From: Amycolatopsis suaedae
GTDB lineage: Bacteria > Actinomycetota > Actinomycetes > Mycobacteriales > Pseudonocardiaceae
Length of the DNA: 64,000 bases
NCBI RefSeq assembly: GCF_004214935.1
Contig: NZ_SFCC01000001.1
Coordinates: 248,001-312,000, forward strand
Reading direction: 5' to 3'
The notes under the pieces are model-generated. The model did no database searches, was not told the origin of the DNA, and worked only from the letters and a program-made list of their open reading frames with translations. Shown one piece after another: positions 33,427-41,081 of this stretch. The translations under genes were made by a program, and so were the position numbers. How positions within the stretch are numbered: the first letter of the stretch is position 1; every line of letters starts with the position of its first letter.

Positions 33427-34530
33427 ATGGCCGCCGTACGTAGTTCCATGCTGTCCTGGACCGTTGTCGTGCCGCTGCTGGCGCTGGTGGCGCTGGCGCT
33501 GACGTGGGGCCGGGAACTCGGGACCGTGCTGGTGATCCTGGTCGCGTTCGTGCTGGCAGGAGCCGTGCTGTCGGCGGTGCACCACGCCGAGGTGGTCGCT
33601 CACCGGGTGGGGGAACCGTACGGATCACTGGTGCTGGCGGTCGCGGTGACGATCATCGAGGTCGCGCTGATCGTCACCCTGATGGTGTCCGGTGGCCCGG
33701 AGTCGGCGTCGCTGGCGCGGGACACGGTCTTCGCGGCTGTGATGATCACCACCAACGGCATCGTCGGGCTGGCGCTGATGGTGGGTTCGCTGCGGCACGG
33801 GCTGGCCCTGTTCAACGCCGAGGGCACCGGCGCCGCGCTGGCGACGGTGGCGACCCTGTCCGGCATGTGCCTGGTGGTGCCGACGTTCACCACGACCACG
33901 CCGGGCCCGGGCTTCTCCGCCGCCCAGCTGGCGTTCGCGGCGATCGCCTCACTGCTGCTCTACGGCCTGTTCGTGATGACGCAGACGGTGCGCCACCGCG
34001 ACTTCTTTCTTCCGGTGGAACACGGCGAGGGGCCGAAGGACGCCGACGGCGACGGCCACGCCGACCCGCCCAGCAACAAGGCCGCCGCGGCGAGCCTCGG
34101 GCTGCTGCTGGTGGCGCTGGTGGCGGTGGTCGGCCTGGCGAAGGTCGAGTCGCCTGCCATCGAGTCGGCGGTGAAGGCCGCCGGGTTCCCGCCCTCGTTC
34201 GTCGGTGTGGTGATCGCGTTGCTGGTGCTGCTGCCGGAGACCCTGGCCGCGGTGCGGGCCGCCGCCCGGCAGCGGGTGCAGATCAGCCTGAACCTGGCCT
34301 ACGGCTCGGCGATGGCCAGCATCGGCCTCACCATCCCGGCCATCGCGGTCGCCAGCATCTGGCTGGAGGGACCGCTGGAACTGGGGCTGGGGCCGGTGCA
34401 CATGGTGCTGCTCGCGCTCACGATCGTGGTCAGCGTGCTGACCGTGGTGCCCGGCCGGGCGACCCGCCTGCAGGGCGGTGTCCACCTGGTGCTGCTGGCG
34501 GCGTTCCTCTTCCTCGCCATCAACCCGTGA
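33427..34530 (+). CDS. chaA: Ca2+(Na+)/H+ antiporter, ChaA-like
   Basis: A 367-residue cation exchanger of the CaCA superfamily with about 11 transmembrane helices. GEPYGSLVLAVAVTIIEVAL is the first alpha repeat with its key Glu, and VVIALLVLLPETLAAVRAA the second. A short acidic loop EHGEGPKDADGDGHAD lies in the middle and may bind cations. It exports calcium or sodium/potassium in exchange for protons. ATG 33427 follows TGGAGCC. It stands alone, divergent from the kinase gene. Confidence 0.92.
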   Translation: MAAVRSSMLSWTVVVPLLALVALALTWGRELGTVLVILVAFVLAGAVLSAVHHAEVVAHRVGEPYGSLVLAVAVTIIEVALIVTLMVSGGPESASLARDTVFAAVMITTNGIVGLALMVGSLRHGLALFNAEGTGAALATVATLSGMCLVVPTFTTTTPGPGFSAAQLAFAAIASLLLYGLFVMTQTVRHRDFFLPVEHGEGPKDADGDGHADPPSNKAAAASLGLLLVALVAVVGLAKVESPAIESAVKAAGFPPSFVGVVIALLVLLPETLAAVRAAARQRVQISLNLAYGSAMASIGLTIPAIAVASIWLEGPLELGLGPVHMVLLALTIVVSVLTVVPGRATRLQGGVHLVLLAAFLFLAINP

Positions 34531-34580
34531 CCGGGTTCCCGCCACCCGCCCTCGCTGGGTGGCGGGAACGTGCGGAGCGG

Positions 34581-35123
34581 TCAGCAGCCGCCGCAGTTGT
34601 AGTAGGTGACGTCCCAGTGGTTCGACTCGAGGTAGTAGATGTTCCCCGAGCCGGAACGCCACTTGTTCCCGCCGATCGACGTGAACGTGTTGCGGATGTA
34701 GCTGTTGAGGCAGTTGCTCAGTGAGAAGTCGAGCTTGTAGCCGTTCCAGTGGCTGTACGTCCCGCTGGCGTGACCCGTCTCGGTGCCCCCGGTGACGTTC
34801 AGCGCGCAGCGGGAGGCGGACTTGAGCGTCTGGGCACCCTGGATGGTCGCCAGGTTGACCTGCTCGAACGACGTGCAGCGCGGGTTGTTGCGGTTGCTGC
34901 AGCCGCCGCTGGACGACCAGGTGATGCCCGACGACCGCAGGCGCGACGTCGCCTGCGAGTGGCTGAGCTTGGTCACCTGGACGGTCGGCGTGCCGGCGTC
35001 CGGCGCGCCGACCGGGTCGGTGCCCTTGCTCTCCGCGGACGCGCCCGCGGGCACGCCGGAGGCCAGTAGGCCCAGCGCGGCGAACGCACCCACCGCCGCC
35101 GAGCGCAGCAGAACCTTGCGCAT
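34581..35123 (-). CDS. secreted small M15-like peptidase or related protein
   Basis: A 180-residue protein with a signal peptide (RKVLLRSAAVGAFAALGLLA...GASA). The mature part has the Cys-rich start TWSSSGGCSNRNNPRCTSF. GHASGTYSHWNGYKLDF resembles the zinc motif SxHxxGxAxD of M15 (VanY/D-Ala-D-Ala) peptidases, and YLESNHWDVTYY could be the second ExxHW zinc motif. Peptidoglycan peptide cleavage is thus possible but not certain. GGAGGAG lies 7 bp before the ATG. Perfect palindromes lie in the leader. Confidence 0.7.
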   Translation of the reverse strand: MRKVLLRSAAVGAFAALGLLASGVPAGASAESKGTDPVGAPDAGTPTVQVTKLSHSQATSRLRSSGITWSSSGGCSNRNNPRCTSFEQVNLATIQGAQTLKSASRCALNVTGGTETGHASGTYSHWNGYKLDFSLSNCLNSYIRNTFTSIGGNKWRSGSGNIYYLESNHWDVTYYNCGGC

Positions 35124-35135
35124 GTAACTCCTCCA

Positions 35136-35216
35136 AACCGGTTTCGAGGCAGCCTCGACCGGCCCGTGCAGGCTGGAGAAATGGCCGAGAACTGCCGCAG
35201 GGGTTTCGAACCGGTT
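35136..35216. promoter_or_regulatory. palindromes upstream of the secreted peptidase-like gene
   Basis: AACCGGTT occurs at 35136-35143 and 35209-35216, and between them is the 15-bp palindrome TCGAGGCAGCCTCGA (35144-35158). The following 90 bp up to 35310 are AT-rich for this genome and probably hold the promoter. They may be operator sites or a leader hairpin. Confidence 0.45.
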
Positions 35217-35320
35217 GGGAGCGTAACAATCATTGGCCAAATGCCACAGTTTGCGGAGAAGGATTTTCTTCCGGAAACATACTTTCGTCGTAGGGCGAAA
35301 AGCCGTCTTTTCTGCGCCGG

Positions 35321-35887
35321 TCAGCCCACCGCGTTCGCGGTGGTACGGGTGCGGCGCTGCGGAATCGCTTTGCGGCCGCGGCGGGTGCGGCCCCACGGCT
35401 TGTAAACCGAAAGGACGACACTGGTCAGGTACATGGTCGTCGACACGCACCCGGCGACGATGAGGTTCGGCGCGTACGGCCCGATGTCGGCGAGCGTGCC
35501 GGCGGGCACGGCCGTCACGACGGCCACCATTTCGTGGATACCGGGCAGCAGCGACAGCGGAATCAGGATCACCGGAATGACGGTGAGCACGAATTTGGCG
35601 ATAACCCAGCGGTATTTCAGCAGGCCCCATTGCGTGCCGAGGCCGAGCCACAGTCCGCTGACGAACGACAGCAGGCTCGCCGGGATCAGCAGGGTGTCGC
35701 CGACGATGCCCATCGCCACGAACGCCGAGCGCTGCACGTCGGCGGTGTCGGCGAGCAGCCCGGTCAGTGCCAGCGCGAGGTTGCCGACGTTGATGCCGAG
35801 CCAGCTGACCGACGACACGATGTGCACCAGCAGCACGGCCTTGCGAAGCCGCGGGGACATGCGGGGGAACGTGGCGGTGGAAGTCAT
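35321..35887 (-). CDS. DUF2269 family membrane protein
   Basis: A 188-residue protein with four transmembrane helices: RLRKAVLLVHIVSSVSWLGIN, GDTLLIPASLLSFVSGLWLGL, KYRWVIAKFVLTVIPVILIP and NLIVAGCVSTTMYLTSVVLS. The first helix with VHxxSSxxWLG matches DUF2269/YkoI-type proteins. The function is unknown. The ATG 35887 is preferred over one 54 bp upstream because the extension is arginine-rich and atypical. It is separate from its neighbours. Confidence 0.8.
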   Translation of the reverse strand: MTSTATFPRMSPRLRKAVLLVHIVSSVSWLGINVGNLALALTGLLADTADVQRSAFVAMGIVGDTLLIPASLLSFVSGLWLGLGTQWGLLKYRWVIAKFVLTVIPVILIPLSLLPGIHEMVAVVTAVPAGTLADIGPYAPNLIVAGCVSTTMYLTSVVLSVYKPWGRTRRGRKAIPQRRTRTTANAVG

Positions 35888-35975
35888 GGCGATCAGTGTT
35901 GCCGCGGCGGTGCCGTCACGGCGTCCGTCGCGGCGCGGCACTCGCGCCTACGCCGCCCGTCGTACGCTCACGCGG

Positions 35976-36404
35976 TCACGAGCTGCGCTCGGCGGCCCGG
36001 CGGCGTTCCCGGACCCGGTGGTGGCTGTAGCCGAGCAGCACGAACAGCACGATCCCGGACAGGATGAGGCTGGAGCCGACGCTCCAGCCGCCCAGCGGCA
36101 GCCCGGGCACGAGACCCCACACCACGCCCGCCGCCACGAGCGCGAGGCCGGCGAGGACCGAGCCGGCGATGCGCAGCGGCGAGGACACGCTGTCCTCCGC
36201 CGCCTTCATCGCCCGGTCCCGCACCGGGTCGACGTAGCGCTCCAGCTTCGGGAACTCCGACGCGAGCGTCACCAGGCCGGCGAGGACCAGCAGCAGGCCG
36301 GGCCCGGGCAGGACCAGCAGCGCGATGCCGACGAGCGTGAGCGCGCCACCCACGACGAGGACGACGGCGCGTTTGAAGTGGTTGGGCCTGGTCACAGCGG
36401 TCAC
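35976..36404 (-). CDS. PGPGW (TIGR02611) family membrane protein
   Basis: A 142-residue protein. VVLVVGGALTLVGIALLVLPGPGLLLVLAGLVTLASEFP carries the PGPGW-type VLPGPG motif between two membrane helices, and a second pair of helices follows. The family is widespread in actinobacteria and unknown in function. The GTG at 36404 avoids overlapping the thioesterase gene; a longer start at 36458 would overlap it by 26 bp. Confidence 0.82.
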   Translation of the reverse strand: MTAVTRPNHFKRAVVLVVGGALTLVGIALLVLPGPGLLLVLAGLVTLASEFPKLERYVDPVRDRAMKAAEDSVSSPLRIAGSVLAGLALVAAGVVWGLVPGLPLGGWSVGSSLILSGIVLFVLLGYSHHRVRERRRAAERSS

Positions 36405-36432
36405 GCTACCCCCGGGTGCCGCGCTCGGCACG

Positions 36433-36831
36433 TCAGCCGAACGCGGCCCGGATGTCATCGGGCGGCGTGACCGGCCGCATCGTCTCGGTGCTGACCCAGA
36501 CGTAGCGGTTGATCACCTCGGTGGCCAGCTCGTCGCCCCGCCGGACGGCGAACCTGAGCACGAGCGAGGACCGGCCGACCCGTTCGGTGAACACCTCGAC
36601 GACCAGTTCGTCGTCGAACCGGCACGGCAGGTGGTAGCGCAGGTTCGACTCGGCGACCACCAGGTCGACGCCCCGCGCGGTCACCGCGGCGTGGGAGCCG
36701 AACAGTTCCCGCAGGCACTCGAAGCTGGCCATGTCGGCATAGGCGAGATAGTGCGCGTTGAACACCACCGACTGCGGGTCGCACTCGTGGAAGCGCACCC
36801 GCAGGGGCATCCGCACCAAAGGCTCGGTCAT
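36433..36831 (-). CDS. acyl-CoA thioesterase (4HBT hot-dog fold)
   Basis: A 132-residue thioesterase. VRFHECDPQSVVFNAHYLAYAD is the 4-hydroxybenzoyl-CoA thioesterase motif with its catalytic Asp, and LRYHLPCRFDDELVVEVFTE and RYVWVSTETMRPVT are typical strands. It hydrolyses an acyl-CoA to the acid and CoA. It is divergent from a TetR regulator with 43 bp between starts, occupied by two direct 15-bp repeats, so it is expected to be controlled by that TetR. Confidence 0.9.
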   Translation of the reverse strand: MTEPLVRMPLRVRFHECDPQSVVFNAHYLAYADMASFECLRELFGSHAAVTARGVDLVVAESNLRYHLPCRFDDELVVEVFTERVGRSSLVLRFAVRRGDELATEVINRYVWVSTETMRPVTPPDDIRAAFG

Positions 36832-36838
36832 GCGGGCA

Positions 36839-36874
36839 GTGTACAGCGTAGACCGTCACGTGTACGGTGTAGAC
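36839..36874. promoter_or_regulatory. tandem TetR operator repeats
   Basis: GTGTACAGCGTAGAC (36839-36853) and GTGTACGGTGTAGAC (36860-36874) are direct repeats 21 bp apart. Each is an imperfect palindrome of the form GTNTACNNNGTANAC. The second ends at the base before the TetR ATG and the first is 7 bp before the thioesterase start. Two dimers on one DNA face are expected. Confidence 0.65.
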
Positions 36875-37468
36875 ATGACCGAGAAGGGGACGGCGGAACG
36901 GATCGCCGACGCGGCACTGGCGATCCTGCTGGCCGAGGGCGCCGACGCCGTGTCGATGCGCCGGGTGGCCGCGGACGCCGGCGTCACGGCGATGGCGACC
37001 TACCGGCACTACCCGAACCGCGAGACCCTGCTGCGTACGGTCGTCGACGCCGCGGTGGCCGAGCTGAGCAGGGACTGGGGCAGGCGCCGGGGCGCCACCA
37101 CGTTCACCGGCAGGCTCGACGAGCTGACCGACGACTTCCTCGACTTCGCACTGGGCAAGCCGAACCTGTACCGGTTCGTCGTCACCGAACGGCGCGAGGG
37201 CGTCCGGCAGTTCCCCGGGGACTTCCGCGCCGGCGGCACGCCGACGTTCGGCCCGGTGTTCGACGCGGTCGAGCAGGCGATCGGCGACGGCGTGCTGCGG
37301 GCGGACGACCCGCTGGAGGTCACGCTCGCCATCACGATGCCGGCGATGGGGCTGGTGCAGCTCTACCACGGCGGCCGCATCGCACTGTCCGAAGAGGACT
37401 TCCGCCTGCTCTGCAAGCGGACCATTGCCCGGGTGCTCTCGGGCCTGACCGCGGGGGAGAGCGGATGA
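36875..37468 (+). CDS. TetR/AcrR family transcriptional regulator
   Basis: A 197-residue TetR protein. ERIADAALAILLAEGADAVS, then MRRVAADAGVTAMATYRHYP is the helix-turn-helix (about residues 7-45). The C-terminal half includes a TetR_C_33-type helix set. The ATG at 36875 directly follows the operator repeats, giving a very short leader. The stop overlaps the ATG of a hydrolase gene (ATGA). It should repress both the thioesterase and its own operon. Confidence 0.92.
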   Translation: MTEKGTAERIADAALAILLAEGADAVSMRRVAADAGVTAMATYRHYPNRETLLRTVVDAAVAELSRDWGRRRGATTFTGRLDELTDDFLDFALGKPNLYRFVVTERREGVRQFPGDFRAGGTPTFGPVFDAVEQAIGDGVLRADDPLEVTLAITMPAMGLVQLYHGGRIALSEEDFRLLCKRTIARVLSGLTAGESG

Positions 37469-38613
37469 GACGGAAGGTCCTGATCGGACTGGCGGTCCTG
37501 CTGGTGCTGGTCGTCGGGGCGTCGTTCGGCCTGGCGTGGTGGGGCAGCGGCGAGGCGATCGAACCCGATCACCGGCACTACACCAACCCCGACCGCTCCA
37601 ACATCGTGCGCGAGGTGCGCTGGTCGGGCAGCACGCGGACGGTGGTGATCGGCTCGCCGAACGACTTCGCCCGCAGGCTCGGCACGCACCGGATGGTGTG
37701 GGACGGCGTCGACGCCACCGTGGGCCCGGCGCTGGCCGAGACGGCCGACACGGTGGAGCGGCCGATCGTCGAGGGGCCCGCCCCCTCGGTGGGGACGACC
37801 GTGGCCGTGACCGGCGTGATGATCACCGATCCGAAGTCCACGTTCGGGTTCGACTACACCGAGGTCATGGTGCCCACCGAGCTCGGCCCCGCGCCGGCCT
37901 GGCGGATCCCGGCGACCGGCCCCGCCGAGGACACCTGGGTGATCGCCGTCCACGGCCGCAACGCCCGCCGCAACGCCATGGTCGCCATCCCGGCGTTCCA
38001 CCGGCTCGGCCTGCCGGTCCTGGCCATCACCTACCGCAACGACGAGGGCGCGCCGCCCGCGCCGGACGGGTTCCTGCACTACGGCGAGTCCGAGTACCGC
38101 GACGTCGAGGCGGCCGTGCGGTACGCGCAGGGTCAGGGTGCCCGCCGTGTCGTGCTCTACGGCGGGTCGATGGGCGGCATGATCGTCGGCCAGTTCCTGC
38201 GGCACTCGCCGCTGGCGTCCACGGTCACGGCGACGGTCCTGGACTCACCGCTGCTGAGCATGCCCGCCGTGACCGAGCACGCGGCAGGCCAGTACGGCGT
38301 GCCACCGCCGGCCGCCTGGCTCAGCACGGTGCTCGTCAACTGGCGCAGCGGTGTCGACCTGGACGAACTCGACCTCGTCACGCACCCGCCCGCGACCCGG
38401 CCGCCGATGCTGCTGTTCGGCGCGGGTGCCGACTCCCAGGCGCCGCCGCGTATGACCCGCGACTTCGTCGCCGCCGCACCGGCGCTGAACTGGCCGGTGA
38501 CCTACGAGGAGTTCCCCGGCGCCGAGCATGTCGAGTCCTGGAACGCCGACCCGCCCCGGTATGAGCGGGCGATCTCCGGCTTCGTCTCGCGTACCGTGCT
38601 CGGCAGGCCGTGA
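37465..38613 (+). CDS. membrane-anchored alpha/beta hydrolase
   Basis: A 382-residue hydrolase. An N-terminal anchor (KVLIGLAVLLVLVVGASFGLAWW) places the rest outside the membrane. WVIAVHGRNARRNAM is the HG oxyanion motif, VVLYGGSMGGMI carries the nucleophile Ser, and FGAGADSQAPP and GAEHVESW supply the Asp and His. It is likely a lipase or esterase for long acyl chains, fitting the thioesterase/TetR neighbours (inference). The start overlaps the TetR stop by 4 bp. Its last 112 bp overlap a possible small gene on the other strand. Confidence 0.9.
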   Translation: MRRKVLIGLAVLLVLVVGASFGLAWWGSGEAIEPDHRHYTNPDRSNIVREVRWSGSTRTVVIGSPNDFARRLGTHRMVWDGVDATVGPALAETADTVERPIVEGPAPSVGTTVAVTGVMITDPKSTFGFDYTEVMVPTELGPAPAWRIPATGPAEDTWVIAVHGRNARRNAMVAIPAFHRLGLPVLAITYRNDEGAPPAPDGFLHYGESEYRDVEAAVRYAQGQGARRVVLYGGSMGGMIVGQFLRHSPLASTVTATVLDSPLLSMPAVTEHAAGQYGVPPPAAWLSTVLVNWRSGVDLDELDLVTHPPATRPPMLLFGAGADSQAPPRMTRDFVAAAPALNWPVTYEEFPGAEHVESWNADPPRYERAISGFVSRTVLGRP

Positions 38614-38765
38614 CCGAGCCAGCGCAGGTCGGCGCGCGTCCGGTCCAGGTCCCGGTCGGGCACGCCGGATCCACGCAGCCGTGGCTCCGGCCGCGCCCGG
38701 CGCCGGTGGGCGCGTTCCAGCGCGACCACCACGGCCACCGCGAACAGCAGGACGGCGCACCACAT
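38502..38765 (-). CDS. possible small single-span membrane protein
   Basis: An 87-residue frame begins at ATG 38765, which overlaps the methyltransferase stop (TGATG). WCAVLLFAVAVVVALERAHR is one membrane helix, then a basic linker and RTRADLRWLGHGLP. The upstream half seems plausible, but the last 112 bp are antisense to the alpha/beta hydrolase gene, so the protein could end differently or not exist. No family is recognised. Confidence 0.4.
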   Translation of the reverse strand: MWCAVLLFAVAVVVALERAHRRRARPEPRLRGSGVPDRDLDRTRADLRWLGHGLPSTVRETKPEIARSYRGGSAFQDSTCSAPGNSS

Positions 38766-39577
38766 CAGGCCCTCACCGCGGTGCCCTTGAAGAACGTGTA
38801 GTGGAACGTGCCGTCCTGGCCCGCGGCGCGGTGCAGGTCGGCGATGCCGCGGTCCCACTCGTCCGGTGTGGACAGTCCGGCGGCCAGTGCCTCCTCGCGG
38901 ACACCGTCGACCATGGCGATGAAGGTGTTGCGGGTGAACCCGTCCACCAGGCCGGGCCGGGAGCCGTCGACATAGACCGTCCGGGGCTCGACCACGACCT
39001 CCCGCAGGCCCGCGGCACACAGGAGCGGGTGCAGCCGCCTGCCGATGAGCCCGTCGCCACCCGCGGCGGCCTGCAGGCCGACCAGGTGATCGATCGTCGC
39101 CTGCGCGGCGGTGCTGCGCGGGTGGAAGAACGCGGAGCCGTGGTCGCCCTCGATCACGGTCGCCGTGCCGCCCGGCCGCACCAGCTCACGCACGGCCGCC
39201 AGCGCGGCGACCGGGTCGGGCAGGTGCTCCAGCACGAAGCACACGAAGGCGTGGTCGAACCCCGTGGCGGGCAGGTCGAACAGGTCGGCGTGCAGCCACC
39301 GGACGTGCGCGCCCGGAAACCGCCGCGCCACCGTCTCCCTGGCGGTCGCGAGCGACTCGGCGGAGCGGTCGACGGCGGTCAGCTCGATGTGCGGGCTGGC
39401 GGCCAGCAGGTGGACCGTCTGCGCGCCGACCCCGCAGCCGACCTCCAGGACGCTGCTGCCGGCCGGGAACCGGGTACCGGCGTGCAGGAGGCCGGCCAGT
39501 ACGTCGGCCTGGTCCCCGAGACGGCGGGCCTCCGGCCCGGAGTAGCCGTGGACGTAACGTGGGAAATCGACGCGCAT
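38765..39577 (-). CDS. class I SAM-dependent methyltransferase
   Basis: A 270-residue methyltransferase. SSVLEVGCGVGAQTVHLL is motif I, LTAVDRSAESL motif II, and RWLHADLFDLP and RELVRPGGTATVIEGDHGS motifs III-IV. The GLREVVVEPRTVYVDGS tail and HYTFFKGTAVRA are typical of the UbiE/arsenite-like small-molecule group. The substrate is unknown. It is divergent from the MocR gene 29 bp away and may be its target. Confidence 0.9.
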   Translation of the reverse strand: MRVDFPRYVHGYSGPEARRLGDQADVLAGLLHAGTRFPAGSSVLEVGCGVGAQTVHLLAASPHIELTAVDRSAESLATARETVARRFPGAHVRWLHADLFDLPATGFDHAFVCFVLEHLPDPVAALAAVRELVRPGGTATVIEGDHGSAFFHPRSTAAQATIDHLVGLQAAAGGDGLIGRRLHPLLCAAGLREVVVEPRTVYVDGSRPGLVDGFTRNTFIAMVDGVREEALAAGLSTPDEWDRGIADLHRAAGQDGTFHYTFFKGTAVRA

Positions 39578-39599
39578 AACGCCAGCGTGGCGCTACTCT

Positions 39600-39642
39600 G
39601 GTCCAGTGAACAGGTCCAAAGCGGACGTGATCGACGGGTCCA
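39600..39642. promoter_or_regulatory. GGTCCA repeats at the MocR start
   Basis: GGTCCA occurs at 39600-39605, 39613-39618 and 39637-39642, all in the same orientation, spaced by 13 and 24 bp. MocR regulators bind direct repeats of this type. The last two copies lie inside the coding start, so autoregulation is likely. Confidence 0.45.
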
Positions 39643-41081
39643 AAATCGTGGGCTCCGACTTCCTCCAGCTGTCCCGCGCCGACGTGCCGAGGGGCGGGCT
39701 CGCCGACTGGCTGACCGGGCGGCTGCGGCAGGCGATCGCCGACGGCAGCCTCGCGGTGGGCAGCCGCCTGCCACCCACCCGCGTGCTGGCCGCGGAGCTG
39801 CGGGTGTCGCGCGGGGTGGTCACCGAGGCCTACCAGCGGCTGGTGGAGGACGGCCAGATCGCGGGCAGGGGCCGGCTTGGCACCGTCGTCGTGGCGGCGC
39901 CCGCGCCGCCGGTCACCCCGGCCGGTTCCCCCGGCGTGCCCGCGGTGTTCGCCGGGCGGCCCGGCCCGGACGTGTTCGACGTGCTGCGTGCCGCACCGGC
40001 GCGGATCGACCTCTCGCCGGGCGTCCCGGACCTGGCCGCGTTCCCCCGTACTGCCTGGCTGCGCGCGGAGCGGGCGGTGCTGAGCCGGCTGTCGGCGGCC
40101 GACCTGGCCTACGGCGACCCGCGGGGCGCGCCCGCGCTGCGGGAGGCGGTCGCGCACCGGCTGGCCAGGACCCGCGGGATCCGCGCCGACCCTGCCGACG
40201 TGGTGGTCGTCGCCGGCGTCGCGCAGGCGCTGAGCCTGCTCGCGCAGCTGTTCGTCGCCGAGGGCATCACCGAGATGGCCGTGGAGGACCCCGGCTCGCT
40301 CGGCGCGCGGCAGCACCTGGGCAACTGGCTGGAGCGCACCCCGCCGGTCCCGGTCGACGAGGACGGCCTGGTGGTGCGGCGGCTGCGGGAGCTGGGCAGC
40401 CCCGCGGTCCTGCTCACGCCCGCCCACCAGTTCCCGACCGGGGTGGTGCTCGGCGGCGACCGGCGTCGTGACCTGATGCGCTGGGCCGCCGACGGGGGCC
40501 TGATCGTCGAGGACGACTACGACGCCGAACACCGCTACGACCGCCCGCCGGTTCCCGCGCTGCGCTCACTGCTGGCCGAGCAGGTCTGCTACGCGGGCAG
40601 CGTGTCGAAGCTGCTGGCTCCGGCGCTGCGCGTCGGCTGGGTGCTGGTGCCCGCCCGCTTCCGCGAGGCGTTCGTCGCGGCCAAGCGCTACGCCGATCTC
40701 GGCAACGCGGTGCTGCCGCAGCTGGTGGTGGCCCGGCTGATGGAGTCCGGTGAACTCGACCGGCAGCTGCGGCTGTTGCGGGGCAGGCACCGGCGCCGCC
40801 GCGACGTGATGATCGCCGCGGTCGCGAAGCATCTGCCGGGAGCCGTCGTCCACGGTGCCGCGGCCGGGCTGCATCTGACGATCACGTTCCCCGGCCGGGC
40901 GGTGTCCGATGTGGACATCGCGGCCGGTGCGCTGGAACGCGGGGTGAAGGTGCAGCCGCTGTCCTGGCACTGCCAGCGCCCGCACGACCCCGGGCTGGTG
41001 CTCGGCTACGCGGCCAGCGCGGCGACGGAGATCGAGGACGGCGTCGCCGCGCTGGGCGCGGTGCTGTCACGAACCGAGTGA
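39606..41081 (+). CDS. MocR-type GntR regulator with aminotransferase domain
   Basis: A 491-residue fusion: an N-terminal GntR winged helix (TGRLRQAIADGSLAVGSRLP, then VLAAELRVSRGVVTEAYQRL, about residues 35-80) and a PLP-dependent fold-type I domain, with Lys335 in AGSVSKLLAPALRVGW as the aldimine lysine. MocR proteins sense PLP, GABA, taurine or amino acids. The GTG at 39606 is the best start. GGTCCA repeats overlap the start region. The neighbour methyltransferase gene is divergent and is the likely target. Confidence 0.93.
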   Translation: MNRSKADVIDGSKIVGSDFLQLSRADVPRGGLADWLTGRLRQAIADGSLAVGSRLPPTRVLAAELRVSRGVVTEAYQRLVEDGQIAGRGRLGTVVVAAPAPPVTPAGSPGVPAVFAGRPGPDVFDVLRAAPARIDLSPGVPDLAAFPRTAWLRAERAVLSRLSAADLAYGDPRGAPALREAVAHRLARTRGIRADPADVVVVAGVAQALSLLAQLFVAEGITEMAVEDPGSLGARQHLGNWLERTPPVPVDEDGLVVRRLRELGSPAVLLTPAHQFPTGVVLGGDRRRDLMRWAADGGLIVEDDYDAEHRYDRPPVPALRSLLAEQVCYAGSVSKLLAPALRVGWVLVPARFREAFVAAKRYADLGNAVLPQLVVARLMESGELDRQLRLLRGRHRRRRDVMIAAVAKHLPGAVVHGAAAGLHLTITFPGRAVSDVDIAAGALERGVKVQPLSWHCQRPHDPGLVLGYAASAATEIEDGVAALGAVLSRTE

